Positions 32,562-44,280 of a stretch of 64,000 bases of DNA are shown here, piece after piece. A model generated the notes under the pieces. That model was not told the origin of the DNA and searched no databases. It worked only from the letters and a program-made list of their open reading frames with translations. Within the stretch, counting starts at the first letter, position 1; every line of letters begins with the position of its first letter. Origin of the DNA: Plumapathes pennacea (taxonomy: Eukaryota > Cnidaria > Anthozoa > Antipatharia > Myriopathidae); the NCBI GenBank assembly GCA_964036295.1, contig OZ038469.1, positions 5,782,067-5,846,066 on the forward strand, written 5' to 3'. The position numbers were made by a program, and so were the translations under genes.

Positions 32562-33627
32562 TAATCATTGTTACAATATTACACCTTACACGAAATAGAT
32601 ATCGTGTGAAGGTTCTTTTAAAATTTTCTTAAATTCAGTGAAACAAGAAACTAAAAAATGAAAAAATAAAAATAAAAAGCTCTGCCACATTGCTCTAAAG
32701 TCGAGGTCATTTCTCAGTTTGAATGCAGCAAACGAAATTGCAAACTGGCTCTGTTTTGATGATATCTGCGTAGATTATCGCCTTGAAAATCTCCCATTCA
32801 ACGGCAGTGTCGTTCCGCCGACTAAATGGCGCAAGAAAGTTAGGAAATAATGAAAAAGCTTAGTGAAAGCTGTGTTTATCTGAACAGGTGTCGTGTGATA
32901 TCATGTCATCTTGATTTCAAGTTCTCGCACCACAGTGGATATGAATTTTACAGTGGCATTTCCTGATCAAATAAGGATTCCACATCTCTATTAGAGCGAC
33001 CGGCTCCGACAGATATTTTTAATTAAACCCAAGTGGAAAAGCATTGTACTTCTCGACAGGGCCTGAAGGTTTGCGAGCAGACAGTATTTGTTCGTGGTTT
33101 TCAATTAAATCAGTGAAATAAAGAAATCAAGTCAAAGAAAACATCTCGCAAGGAGAATGATGTTTTCTGTCGCAAGCAGTGTTGGCCTAAATTGGCACCT
33201 CGGAGTCTATATCCACGGCGGATGCAATTAAAAGTGCCTCAAAATATATAAGCTTTTTGCCTTTTAGAAATTAGTTCACGTAATTTTCAGACTGACTTGG
33301 TGGACTAACAGATCGTTGTTCTGAGTACCATCTTGACTTTCATTGGGAGAATCAGTTGTTCTTCAAAAATATCTTTATCTCTGAGGACTTTGCCGAATCG
33401 CGAGCTCTGGTCGTATTCATTATAATTATTGTAGAATGAGAAGATACCTTGCTTTCTCAGGGCCTAATTGGTCACAAATATCTTATGAAATTAACCAATA
33501 AAATATAGAGAATATAAATGCAATTATTTACATACAAAAAGTTCTGTAAGATTTAAAGTATTCTTCATTTACTCCACTGTATTTTCGCTGTAAGATTTCA
33601 ACTGATCGGAGCGGCCATCATCGCCAG
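32562..33627. other. Intergenic stretch upstream of the EF-hand gene
   Basis: Just over 1 kb with no convincing coding frame, TIR or RNA gene. It should include the promoter of the EF-hand gene that starts at 33,628, but no TATA box or initiator could be singled out with confidence. Confidence 0.35.
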
Positions 33628-36600
33628 ATGTCATCCATCAGACGAACCACAACGTTCGTCCAACGACTCGAGGTATGTTTTCGCATAATTTCAGTTTCCA
33701 TCCGTCCCCCAGGGCTACATGAAGAACGAGAGTTATTAAATTTCGTTCGCAACCTTTGTTTCAAAACGTATATAGTTTTAATGCTCGCACGTATTATTGA
33801 GATTGTTATTACGATAAACTGATTACTCGGGACGCGACAATCGTGTTTTGATTTTGTACTTTTTTCACGTAGAAAATACTCTAGAACCATTGAATCAATT
33901 AGTTTTTTCCCTGTATAATTTACTGATTCAGTAATAAAAATATGTTTTTATATCTCTTACTTGCTTATATTATATAGATATTGATGAAATACCAGGATTT
34001 CTCCAGTTCTAGAACTGAAATCTTCATCGCGCGCGCGATGTCTACCGGCATGTGAAAGATAAAATTGACTGACATAAAATAAAGGTTGTGATGTCTTTGT
34101 TCTGGATATTTCATCGATTTTTCATCGTAATTTATCCAACAAAACGTTTTATCAAGGTCGGCATTACCGCGATGGGCGCCGTCAGGGAAAAGCAACAATT
34201 GTTGTCAAAATTTAGCCGCATCTCGAACCTTCATGATCACGTGCGTAAAACTGAATCAATTGAAATCTTCGTCAGAGACGCCATTTTCACATTTACCCTT
34301 ATGATTTCCGACGGCTTGACACCGCAACAGCCCAATAATGTTTACCGCTTTTTAAAGACATTACAAGCACAGACGGGACAGTGCATCATAACTATCTACT
34401 TTGGCAATGAGTTCAGACGGCCGTGCATGTTTTTAAAAAGTGCTCCATAAGCGATTCTTTACTGACTTCCGAGCCAGATACTTGGAATGCTGGTATCGTT
34501 TGGCCGTTTTCAAAAGTTTGAGTTTTCGGTGAATTTGATCACGGCATCGTGTATTCGTACGGACGGGAGATGAAAGTGGGCATAATTCCATGTCCGAGAA
34601 CGAGATGGTTGAGAGTCTTTGTGTAAATATTCAGTGGGAGGGAAACAAAGATAATACTGAAATAATGTGACGCACATTGTTCTGGTTTTTACTAAAAGTA
34701 CACACGGATGACACGCGGACACACAATCACAAAGATTAACGAGTTTGTCGTTTATTTAAAAACAATGAATGTGATTGTATTTGCAGGATAAACTTACCGA
34801 GGAGCAGATTGAAGGTGAGGTAGTATAAATATAGGTTGTTACAGCTCCCGTGCGGGGAGGGGGGGGGGGGGTGGGGTGGGGGGGTGGGTACTCCGATATA
34901 TAAGCCTTAATTTAAAGGTATGTGCCGCGCTAAGAGGTAACTTTTTCAAACATTTTAGTCTGGAATGGCCGTATAGATTTTAGTCGTTTTGGTCTGAAAT
35001 GTGGTAAGGGGCTGGGAGAAGCGTGTGGCACACTCCCCGTGAAATTATTATTACGAGTGCCCCCTTGGTTACACTACACGGGGGGGGGGGGGGGGGGTGA
35101 GGGGTGATTGAAAGTGAGCTTGAAGCAGGCTGAAGTCATCATGACCTCAGTCCGTGGCTCGATCAATTGGTTCATGAGCGTTTGACAAGTATATGAAGTG
35201 TAGTCACAGTGATCTTGTGTGAACCCACACAAACTGAGCAAGCACTTGTAAACACGTTAGGCAGCTTGGGATGGTCTGTATGCCAGTGCCTGTCGATCAC
35301 AGGGAGGGAGAAGAAGGGGTTGGACCGATAACACCTGATGTTTGTGTGAGGATGTTGTTACACTTGATCCAGAATACAGAGACGCGTTCAAGTTCTTTGA
35401 CAAAGACGGGAACGGCTACATCACCACGCGAGAACTGGGCGCCATCATACGATCACTCGGACAAAACCCAACGGAAATAGAGCTTCAGATTATGGTCAAT
35501 GAAGTTGACTACGATGGTAAGAGTTGATTTAATTATGCATTTAATGCCAATCATATAAACCCACTGGAGTCAATTCATACAAAAGCTGGCTCGAATGACC
35601 ACGTAAGATGGCGGTCTTGTCTCTAGATAACAGAACCAGGGGAACATAAAAGAACCACTGAGGACGCAACCAACTTTTGGGCATGACTACCCTCAGTGCT
35701 AAGCAATGGCCACACTTAAATTGGAGCCTCCCTCTGTCGTGTGTGCGTTACCACTTCGAGTGGTAGAAGCTAAGTAAATCGTACAAAAGAAACAAGTGAA
35801 GAGGGTGGGGTGGAAGGAGGGACACCCTCCTAGAAGCGTCAGCCTTCTCTATTGAAATCATCGCCAGAAATTCCGGACATTTTGCGTCCACGATTCCTTC
35901 CGGTCCTTCCAAGCGGCGTGCGGTGTGAGCATGCGCCATTCATATCTTGCCTCAGTGGGGTGGGGGAGGGATGGGTTTCTGCGGTTCAAAATTTAGGAGA
36001 TGTGCCTCTGACCAACCCAGTTGAAATTAGCTTTCGTTTGATGCACTCTTCATGCGATTTGGAGCTTGTTAGCCCAAAATATCAACATCCGAAGTCAGCG
36101 TATTTCACGGGATGCGCTGCATTGGGGACGAGGCATTCGCTACGGCTGGCTGTGAACTGCAAATTCAAACGCAAAAAGTACACATCGAATTTGCTCCTGG
36201 GGACTGACCGAGGCTTCACAGGAGATGTTCAATCCTTCGACAATCAGGTACGGGGTAAACATTTTGAGTTGTACCCAAGGTTCTTGTATTAAATGCAGTT
36301 TAAAAAGTGACAGTAGCCGGTTTTGAGCGTATTCTGCTATCAATCCCTTCTTACGTCGGCCGAAATTTTAAATTCAAAAAAGTACACATCGAATTTTATC
36401 GGAGATAATTATTTTTTGCACTGTTGTGTTTAGGAAGCTTTCCTCTTCCGAATGCTGCCCAAACATTTTTACGAACGTGCTTCAGTTAAGCGAAAAGCGT
36501 AATTGCTCGCGGGGGCCTGGGGCCCACGAGAGCTTAAGAATCGGCTTTTTTATTTATTTTTTTTTCCTTTTTGTGGGTCGAGGATCAGCACACGGTGATT

Positions 36601-39600
36601 GGTTCATATTATCACGTGCTGGGCGATGACGTAATTGACTTCGCTAAACAACTCGAGATGCGGCCAGTGAATTGCTCGTTACTTGTGTGTAAAAGTTAAC
36701 TGCATCCCATCCAAACTCAACACCATTTGGCTCTGTGGAATGCGCACGGATAAACTGGATTTTCGGGAACGATTTTGGCTCGCGTTCACCGCGGAAGCTT
36801 TGAGAATAGCCGTAAACAAATATTTGATGGTACCGCTGTCGCCGATAAATATTTAGTCCCGACGAAACTTTCTGTGGCGACAAGAAATACTTTTGGGAAG
36901 ATAACAGGGCGAAAGCAGAAACCAAAGCTACGGTGAGCTTTAGCCGTAAAACAATGACGCTTTATGCTTTACTCTGTACATGACATCTGTTGCTTCATAA
37001 AATTCTTCTGCGTATCGTACATTGCCTGTTGAAGTGTTTCTTTCATTCGATGATGTAGCCTTTGTTTCGCAATGGTCAGTGAATACCAGAAATGAAAAAT
37101 ACACCGAAATAATTCTGAGGATTGAGTTTGCATTCACAAATGGACTGAACACACTGTGAACAAAAATGCAATAATATTGTAAACATCTCTCGTGTGACAT
37201 TCCTCGCTTTCAATTTTATATTTGTTACAGAGCACGAATACTCGAAAGCCTGATAGAAAGAAACGTATTGAGTTAATAAGAGAAAACACATAAGTAGTGA
37301 AGCGAAAAAGTAAACTGCATCCCATTCAAATTCAACGCCATTTGGCTCTGTGGAATGCGCACGGATAAACTGGATTTTAGGACAAGATTTTGGCTCGCGT
37401 TCACCGCACAAGCTTTGAGAATAGCCGTAAACAAATATTTGATGGTACCGCTGTCGCCGATAAATATTTAGTCCCGACGAAACTTTCTGTGGCGACACGA
37501 AATACTTTTGGGAAGATAACAGGGCGAAAGCAGAAACCAAAGCTACGGTGAGCTTTAGCCGTAAAACAATGACGCTTTATGCTTTACTCTGCACATGACA
37601 TCTGTTGCCTCATAAAATTCTTCTGCGTATCGTACATTGCCTGTTGAAGTGTTTCTTTCATTCGATGATGTAGCCTTTGTTTCGCAATGGTCAGTGAATA
37701 CCAGAAATGAAAAATACACCGAAATAATTCTGAGGATTGAGTTTGCAGTCACAAATGGACTGAACACACTGTGAACAAAAGCGCAATGATATAGTAAACA
37801 TCTCTCGTGTGACATTCCTCGCTTTCAATTTTATATTTGTTACAGAGCACGAATACTCGAAAGCCTGATAGAAGAAACGTATTGAGTTAACAAAATAAAA
37901 CACATAAGTAGTGAAGCGAAGGCTGGATTAATCGTGGCCCCTGATTAGAAATATGAGTCAAGGTCAAACTGTCATAATCGATTGTGCATAAAAAGATATG
38001 TCACGCATTCTCAAGATGCAGGGTCGCTCAACCTTTAAGAAGCAAGTGTATGAGTGTTGTAATAATAATTTTTAGTTTAATCAAGGTGTCAAAAGAGCAA
38101 GGTGTCAAAAGCCAAGTTCTCTATACTGTGTGATATTTTTATGGTGAGAAATTGGAAGTCTCTCTTGGGAGTTCCGCTCTTGTCCCCTACTATCATTTTA
38201 TATTCTGGTCTCGACCCAACTCACGCCGCGAGCTCACTGGCAAGGCCAGTCTAGTTTATTATAGGATCCCATACATTTCTCTGTTATTTCTTGAGCGGCT
38301 CTCAGCGTGAAACCTGATGCCTTTTCCAAGATGGCGCAACCGGATGTTTGAATTTTCTGGCGATGTTCCTTGCTCCGTTTCTGCATGATAGGTAGAGTCA
38401 CCCTAGGTGGAGGGTTATCCTATCTCCTTGTAAGGGTAACCCTTGCTAGGGAAAACTTTTGGCCATGTAAACGCCCGAGGTATAGGATTACCCTTCCAGG
38501 GTGGCTAAGTTTAGCGGTTCCAGGCTACTATCTGAAATCTCGCGACCGCGCGATGCCTTTCAGACTCTTGGCGAGATAGCCCTAGGGATAGCAATTGACA
38601 TGTAAAGGGGGGCTATCTTCTGACTCTAGGAGGGTCACCCTCCTTCCATGTAAACAGGGCCTTAGATTTATGTTATTTTTCTTTTATGCTAGCACACCCC
38701 CAACAGGGCCTAATTTATGGCCGCCTGTCTTGAGAAAAAAAAAAGAGTTCAAATTGTTGGTACATGACATAGTCAAACGACAAAATATAATTGGGAAATT
38801 AACATAAACCATTAAATGCTCGTACCTGTCTGTTTTTAAGGTAACGGCGTCGTGGATTTTCATGAGTTTGTTAACATGATGATCACCCAAAATAACAACA
38901 CTCTAGATCAAGACGAGCTTATGGAGGCATTCCGCACATTTGACGGAGATGACAAGGGATACGTGTTCTCAAACGAAATCCGTTACGTGTTGCAGCACAT
39001 GGGAGAAAACATACCAGAAGAAGAGATCGATGATATTTTACAAGATGAACAACAGGGAAATAAAAGAAAAATCACATTCGAAGGTAGCTTCACTAAACAT
39101 GTTTTCAAAATACCCTAATACACACATTTTACACGATGAAAAACAGGGCAATAAAAGAAAAATCACATTCGAAGGTAACTTTACTAAACATGTTTTCAAA
39201 GTACCAAAATACACACAGTTTGTTCACACCAGTAACTTCATAATGTAACAAAGGTATAGAGAAAATGCCTATACAGTTACGTTTCACAAAATAGTTACGT
39301 AGTTAAATGCATCTCATCAAAGCAATGACCCTTTTAAATAGATTGTTGCAGGGAAAAATGTACCGATTTTACCTTTCTGAAGGAAGTGTTTAAGGAAAAC
39401 AATTATATCAGAAGAGAATACGTAACTACAGTAGGTATTCATTCATACTAGGAGTATTAAACTCCAAAACTATACCCCACAGTTTTCTCATAGTTTTATC
39501 GTCACTTCATTTCATTGCATTGTTTACGCTTCTTCATGTTCTCTCCTGTCGCCGCATTATTCCAATAATATATTGTCGTTTATCGCTTTCTGCAGAATTT

Positions 39601-39627
39601 ACGAAGATGGTCAAACCTGAGGTGTGA
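33628..39627 (+). CDS. Calmodulin-like EF-hand protein, 5 exons, 163 aa
   Basis: Exons: 33,628-33,672; 34,787-34,814; 35,373-35,516; 38,841-39,083; 39,596-39,627. GT/AG borders and phases agree throughout (492 nt with TGA). Residues 1-15 are a short extension rich in Arg, Thr and Ser; residue 16 on follows calmodulin ([20 protein letters not shown]). EF loop 1 (34-45, [12 protein letters not shown]) and loop 2 (70-81, [12 protein letters not shown]) are canonical calcium binders. Loop 3 (107-118, [12 protein letters not shown]) has Lys at ligand position 5. Loop 4 (143-154, [12 protein letters not shown]) has lost the acidic ligands at positions 1, 3 and 5. The protein probably binds calcium in the N-lobe only. 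It ends KMVKPEV, lacking the usual calmodulin end. Earlier 5' exons cannot be excluded. Intron 3 (35.5-38.8 kb) holds a tandem duplication and a MITE. Confidence 0.9.
34850..35100. repeat. G-rich tracts flanking a decayed dispersed repeat
   Basis: Two G-runs (34,858-34,890 and 35,080-35,097) bracket a stretch with GGTATGTGCCGCGC, TTTAGTCTGGAATGG and TTTGGTCTGAAATG. It looks like an inverted, decayed relative of the 7,100-7,445 repeat. It lies in intron 2 of the EF-hand gene. Confidence 0.5.
35852..36640. other. Intronic stretch with short repeated words, no gene called
   Basis: A 146-codon plus-strand frame (35,852-36,292) has no recognisable domain and no splice context. The words AAAAAGTACACATCGAATTT (36,173 and 36,378) and AATTCAAA occur twice about 200 bp apart. 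It lies in intron 3 of the EF-hand gene and I treat it as repeat-derived. Confidence 0.35.
36690..37919. repeat. Tandem duplication, two units of about 617 bp
   Basis: Unit 1 (36,690-37,306) and unit 2 (37,307-37,919) are nearly identical from AACTGCATCCCAT to CATAAGTAGTGAAGCG. Both carry the same minus-strand frame ([43 protein letters not shown]), 93-154 codons before stops. A third, diverged relative of the unit's end lies at 46,930-47,270. No protein family was recognised. Because both units keep the frame, it could be a decayed exon of an unknown gene, but recent duplication alone would explain this. Confidence 0.8.
37920..38260. repeat. Segment X tail, similar to 47,268-47,427 plus 57,692-57,840
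   Basis: Words GGATTAATCGTGGCC, GTCAAACTGTCA, GATATGTCACGCA and GTACGAGTGTTGTAAT-like match 47,268-47,427. TAGTTTAATCA, AAAAGCCAAGTTC and CTCTTGGGAGT then match 57,701-57,830. The other copy is thus split by about 10.3 kb. Confidence 0.6.
38392..38662. mobile_element. hAT-like MITE candidate
   Basis: The left part (GTAGAGTCACCCTAGGTGGA) and the inverse of the right part (GGGCCCTGTTTACATGGAAG, then GAGGGTGACCCTCC) share CACCCTCC/GGAGGGT words. CATGTAAA occurs at 38,463, 38,600 and 38,648. The short stem-like words and the CTGTTTACATGG end resemble animal hAT MITEs. The left end is poorly preserved. Confidence 0.4.
39037..39216 (+). repeat. About 90-bp tandem duplication copying the exon 4 donor site
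   Basis: Copy 1 (39,037-39,126) contains the end of EF-hand exon 4 and its donor (GAAG|GTAGC at 39,084). Copy 2 (39,127-39,216) repeats TAAAAGAAAAATCACATTCG, with a second donor-like GAAG|GTAAC at 39,175. Reading through to the second donor meets TAA at about 39,115, so its use would truncate the protein. Confidence 0.85.
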
Positions 39628-40897
39628 CTGCAATCCCATCGGCCCCTGACTGAACGGACGCAAAAATATCTGTTCGAGTTTGCAGGCAGCTCCAGTGAGT
39701 CTTTCCCTTGGACAGAATCATAAGAACTTAAAAGGTCGACCAGCAAAGAAAACAGTAACATAACGTGTCTTATGTCATTTCATACATAAGTTATTTTGAC
39801 ACTTTGACTTCGAACACTTGTTTCTAATCACAGGCTGCGACTAATCTAGCCTACGCTTCATTGCTTATCTGTTTTTCTTTTTCTAAAATGCATTTGTTCT
39901 AACAGGTTTTCTAAAATTCCAGTCAGCTTGCTGTTTCAAAGCTATTCACATCGCGGTTTTAGTAAATTTACGGTTGTATGTTAGTATGCTAGTTGGAGAG
40001 ACTTTAACTTGTAGGCAAAATGTTGGTATCGCTTGATTATGCTTGCTTTGCTTCGCTTAGTTTTAGCCAGCAATAAAAAAATGTACACAACTGGAAGAAA
40101 AATAATTTAAAAGTGAATATAGTTAAACAAAAACCGTAAGAGCGCAAGTACATCATCATACTGACAAACTTGAAGTACATATATTGAAATAATCAAACAT
40201 GTATTTATTGCTGCATATAGACCTCCAAGCGCGGACGATACTTTTTTGAAGAATTTTTTTAGGATTACTGCAACCCCTGATGTTGAAGACAAGGAGATTT
40301 TAGTGTGGGAACGTGATTGCCATTAATTGACTGACAATGCGAACTATTTAAACTCTGTGAGATATATCAACTTCATAAGTTAAACTAGAACAAATCAACT
40401 CCCTAATGCGCATCACTGAATCTATCCAGTAGCTTACACTGGCACGGTAGGGTCACAAGTAAAGGCTATTCGATAACAAATTATTCGATGCAAAGTAAAG
40501 GTGACCAGCCACAAGATTAATTGGTATGATTCTGTAATCCTTGTCTTCGTTTTCTTATGGGCTTTAATTTCTTTTTCTTCTGGTTTGCAGTATGTAGTAT
40601 GAAAATGTCGTACACCGCTTATTTCTCAGTTTACTTAATGAACTCACGCATATAATGGAATTATCTGATTACATATTGTAAAATGCGTGTGCGACTTCCT
40701 ATTCTTTTTGTCTACTTCCAATAAAATGACAGGAACGGGATTTAGCACCAATGGCGAGTTAATTCATTCAAAACTCTCTTGGACAAAAGGGCGAGACGTA
40801 AATAATGGGTCTAGCACTCCCCGTTCATTAAAATATGATTAATCCAAACAAAAGCATCAATCGAGGAAGACCGAGGCCTTTATGGTTTTGAAACCAC
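39628..40897. other. Convergent intergenic region
   Basis: This lies between the plus-strand EF-hand gene and the minus-strand secreted-protein gene. An AATAAA at about 40,072 could serve the EF-hand transcript. No coding frame, TIR or RNA gene was recognised. Confidence 0.4.
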
Positions 40898-40903
40898 TTT
40901 ATT
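40898..40903 (-). terminator. Polyadenylation signal AATAAA
   Basis: On the minus strand, AATAAA lies about 27 bases beyond the TAA stop (40,932-40,930) of the NDWEH secreted-protein gene, in the right direction and distance for its 3' end. Confidence 0.55.
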
Positions 40904-40929
40904 TGCCATTGAGATGTTCCTTTTACACA

Positions 40930-43900
40930 TTAAATGTCACATTTGGGTGCAGGAAACGTGCGATTGTTTCTCCAGCATCCACTTGTGGTCACCAATCGAG
41001 CATTTGCACCTTTGCATTTGTTCAGTTGAGTATTGCTAAAATACTTTTCATTCTTGATCCTGTCAGAAACTCTGCCAGTTACCTAAAACGAACATTTTAA
41101 TTTCATGTTTAACAACCTCTCACTGAAAAAAGCGCAAGGAGAGATCAGGTCAAAAAGGGATGAACTAAAAAGGATATCCAAATAAAAACACAAAATAATT
41201 GCACATTATAGTTTACCTCTGAAACGTGTTTTATGTTGTGTGGAATCCATCGCGTTTTACTGTTATCATTACGGAAATCATCCCAGTAGCCGCAACCTCC
41301 AGCGCAGTAACCCTTTTTATAAAGAAACAGAAACAGAAACAGTTTTGAAACATAATCCTTCATCAAGGACTATTAAGGAAACAGGCCTCAATTATAAGCT
41401 AAACTGACTTACTGATTGCCAAATAAATCCCCTGCCATCGCACTGATTATCATAGCTCCCGTGTGCGTTTTTGCCAACGTAAACACTGGGGTTTCTGTCT
41501 TTGTTTTTTCTGGTATACCATCCAGAGTGTTGATACCAAGTCACCGAATCTTGTTGCCATCTGCCGGAACTATCCTTGATGAAGTTTATTGTAATGTGCT
41601 CCCAGTCGTTGCCGTGAGATCCAACACCAGGAGAGCACGTCGTTTGCTTACCGTACCAAAACCACCAAACAAGCTGCATCAAGAAATGAAAAGGGGTTTT
41701 AACGTTACACGAACAAAGAGTGATTTCTTCTCCCCGAAACCGGAGAAATGGAAATGTTCGCCTGAAACGTCAGTCGTCTTCTCGGCCCTCAACAAGAGAC
41801 AACTGACATTTCAGGCTATGGAAATGTCAAAAAACTCTCCCCCTTAACCTCCCTGGGCATTGCATGGTCAGAAATAGTAACCATCGGCAGAATTTGTGAC
41901 GAAATTGGCCTGTCGATCATAAAATGCAGGTGCCCGCTTGCTATTGGCTTGGTATCCCGCCACGATGTGCGCCACAAAAGGAGTTTTCCCGCCAAAATGC
42001 GCGAGCGCGCGCCAGTTCTTTTTCCTAGCGTTTAGCTGGCTGAAGCTTGATTTCCATATGCATAATTGCTACGATGATTGCACTGCGATTGAATGCCATG
42101 CTGAAAATGTGTTTAGAAATCGTAGCGATTACATTATATAGAAACAACATGCAGCGATTGCAGCACTTGGCGAACAACGATCTTTCAACTTTTTCAGCGA
42201 TCATTCGCAGCGGTCATATAGAAACCAGGCCACAATCTAATCGCTTTCAGAAACAGTTTTGGACGATATTTGAATGAAAGACAAGGGGACATTTTCAGTG
42301 TTCGGTAATTTCACTTGAAGACTACACGGTCCTACAGATTCTATTTTTCATAGACGACTGTGGCAACTGAAAATATTATAGTAAATCGATTTCAGAGCTA
42401 GGCTGAAAATACTGATAGAGTGTTGAATACAGAAAAAAGACAGGAGCCACCGGAGATCGTAAATATAATGTGGTGAAAAACCGAACCAAGAGCAATCGTT
42501 CTGGAAATACTGGAACTGCTGAAATACCTAAAAACATTTAATCGTATTTTCAAGCGATTGCGGCAGTTGATCAAGGCAACGTGCAAATCACTCTATTTGA
42601 TGTTATTTTGTATTTTTAAGTCTCATTGGGTAAGCCTTATACGTGAGCACGACATTTTGAAATATGTTTTACGCATTCGTAGAGGAAGCGTCCCTCATTC
42701 CTGGGCATAGTGACATACTGTACTGACATAATTTATTTAACAATAGTTTTTGGCAATGGGACAGAATTACTATGCCGCCGGCAATGTGTCTCAATGTGTT
42801 GGATGATGTGCCCACCTTGCGATATTTGCTGCAGTCTACGACATCGTAGTATATTGGAGCATTTCGATTGAACGCCTTGCATTTTCCATCGTTGCTGTCC
42901 TTGGCTTCATCTGGAAAACATTTCTTTTTGGCTCCTCCATCAAAACGCAACTTAGGAATGTGGTCTGCTGCAAAGTCGCGGTCGTCTAATATGAAAGAAA
43001 GCCACATAAAAATAGTATGATTTGAAAATGTTTGAACTGGTGTAAAACGAACCGAAATAAAATATACACTGCGGAGGTGTTTGATTCCAGCCCTGTTCAC
43101 TGCAACTGCACGAATCAGCAGTCAAACTTGACAAAAGTCATACTTTACGAATTGCAACAGACATGTGTCTTGAAGTTAAAGCACTGATTATATACTACGG
43201 AATGCAGTGCTGCAATTATCAGCAAGTGCGTATGATTTGTTTGTAGAATGAAAGTTTTCTGATTTCGCCACACCATCATCCACTCGCACGAATTGTTGAG
43301 TAAGTTCTCCATATCTGGTCTTAATCAAAATGTTCACGTCGCTCTTTTATACATAAAAAAGGAAAAAGCGAGTGGAAGAAATTATGTCCAGGGTTGAAAT
43401 CCAGGCTTGATGTCAGTGCAAAATCGTGAAAACTCTTGAAAACTTTTGAAACTGCTTCTAGGGAAACTTGGGGACAATCTAAAAGATGAGACAGAAAAAG
43501 CACGGAAAAAATATTCTCGGAAGGAAAGAAGTAGAAGTTTACTGATCAATTTAAAGTAAGATATTTAGTGCAGGGTGTCTGTAACCGTGATCCCAATAGT
43601 TCTAAACTGTAGTTATTTAACTGTATGGCTATCTGGCTCGATTAGCCCTAAGATTATTCCAGATAGCCAGTACCTTAGTATTAGTACCTACTATTTACCA
43701 GTACTCAATATACACTATTTTATACCAAGGTACAAATAAAAGCTGTCTGTCTGTCTGTCTGTCTGCCCAAATGAAATATTATACATAATCTGGAAAAACA
43801 ATGAAAAAGGATGAAATTCTATCTTTAGCATTTGTTTGTAAATGAACAAATTAGTCTTACAGTAATATGTAGGGGAACAGTACAAACCTCGTGCGTCCAC

Positions 43901-43960
43901 CTGAACAGTGGTAATTGCCAAAGAGACCAATATCAAGCAGATAAACAACTTCAATCCCAT
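40930..43960 (-). CDS. Secreted protein with NDWEH motif, VPS62/DUF946-like or NPP1-like, 5 coding exons, 250 aa
   Basis: Coding exons on the minus strand: 43,960-43,888; 42,985-42,816; 41,673-41,413; 41,312-41,217; 41,082-40,930. GT/AG borders and phases match at each junction (753 nt, TAA stop). The ATG at 43,960 follows an acceptor (TTTTTTTGCAG) by nine bases, so a 5' non-coding exon exists upstream, perhaps at about 45,766-45,850. Residues 1-23 are a signal peptide. The mature part has Cys-rich segments, a YYDVVDC stretch, WWFWYGKQTTC (84-94), GSHGNDWEHI (99-108) and VYVGKNAHGSYDNQC (145-159), then CAGGCGYW. DWEH followed by a K/G-A-H-x-S-Y element is seen in VPS62/DUF946-type proteins; NPP1-like proteins also carry an H-x-x-DWE motif. 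The activity is unknown. Exon 4's acceptor (TTTATAAAAAG) has an upstream pyrimidine tract but is weak near the AG. Confidence 0.85.
41761..41816. repeat. Near-perfect hairpin in intron 2 of the secreted-protein gene
   Basis: CCTGAAACGTCAGTCGTCT pairs with AGACAACTGACATTTCAGG over 19 positions, with two mismatches, and a loop of about 17 bases. It is probably the core of a MITE; the flanking GGAAATG repeats (41,748 and 41,818) may mark its edges. Confidence 0.6.
42044..42230. mobile_element. MITE related to the 13,741-13,969 element
   Basis: The left end GCTTGATTTCCATATGCATA and the inverse of the right end GCCTGGTTTCTATATGACC pair. The interior has GCGATTG and CGATCATTCGCAGCG words, like the GCGATCGGGACG words of the other element. 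It lies in intron 2 of the secreted-protein gene. Confidence 0.5.
43739..43764. repeat. CTGT tetranucleotide repeat
   Basis: A run of CTGTCTGTCTGTCTGTCTG lies in intron 1 of the secreted-protein gene. A shorter similar run occurs at 4,003-4,016. Confidence 0.85.
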
Positions 43961-44162
43961 TGTGAATAACTGCAAAAAAATACAAATTTGTATCAGTAGC
44001 CACTGACAGCCATGCTTGAACTATCGATTAGGTAAACGGGTTGATAATAAGTAAAACTTGCAGTGAAAAATATCGGTGCTTGCGCTTTAACGAAATGTTG
44101 CATCAGAATTGTGAAGGTATTGTGACAGGCATAACAGTTAAATAGTTAAATAAATTTAGCTC

Positions 44163-44171
44163 AAATAATAA

Positions 44172-44238
<67 letters not shown>

Positions 44239-44280
44239 CATTATTTTTATTATTACTACTACTACTACTACTACTACTGA
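44163..44280. repeat. ATT/ACT trinucleotide microsatellite
   Basis: Long ATT array interrupted by ATC, ending in an ACT array. It lies upstream of the first coding exon of the secreted-protein gene, in the probable first intron. Confidence 0.95.
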
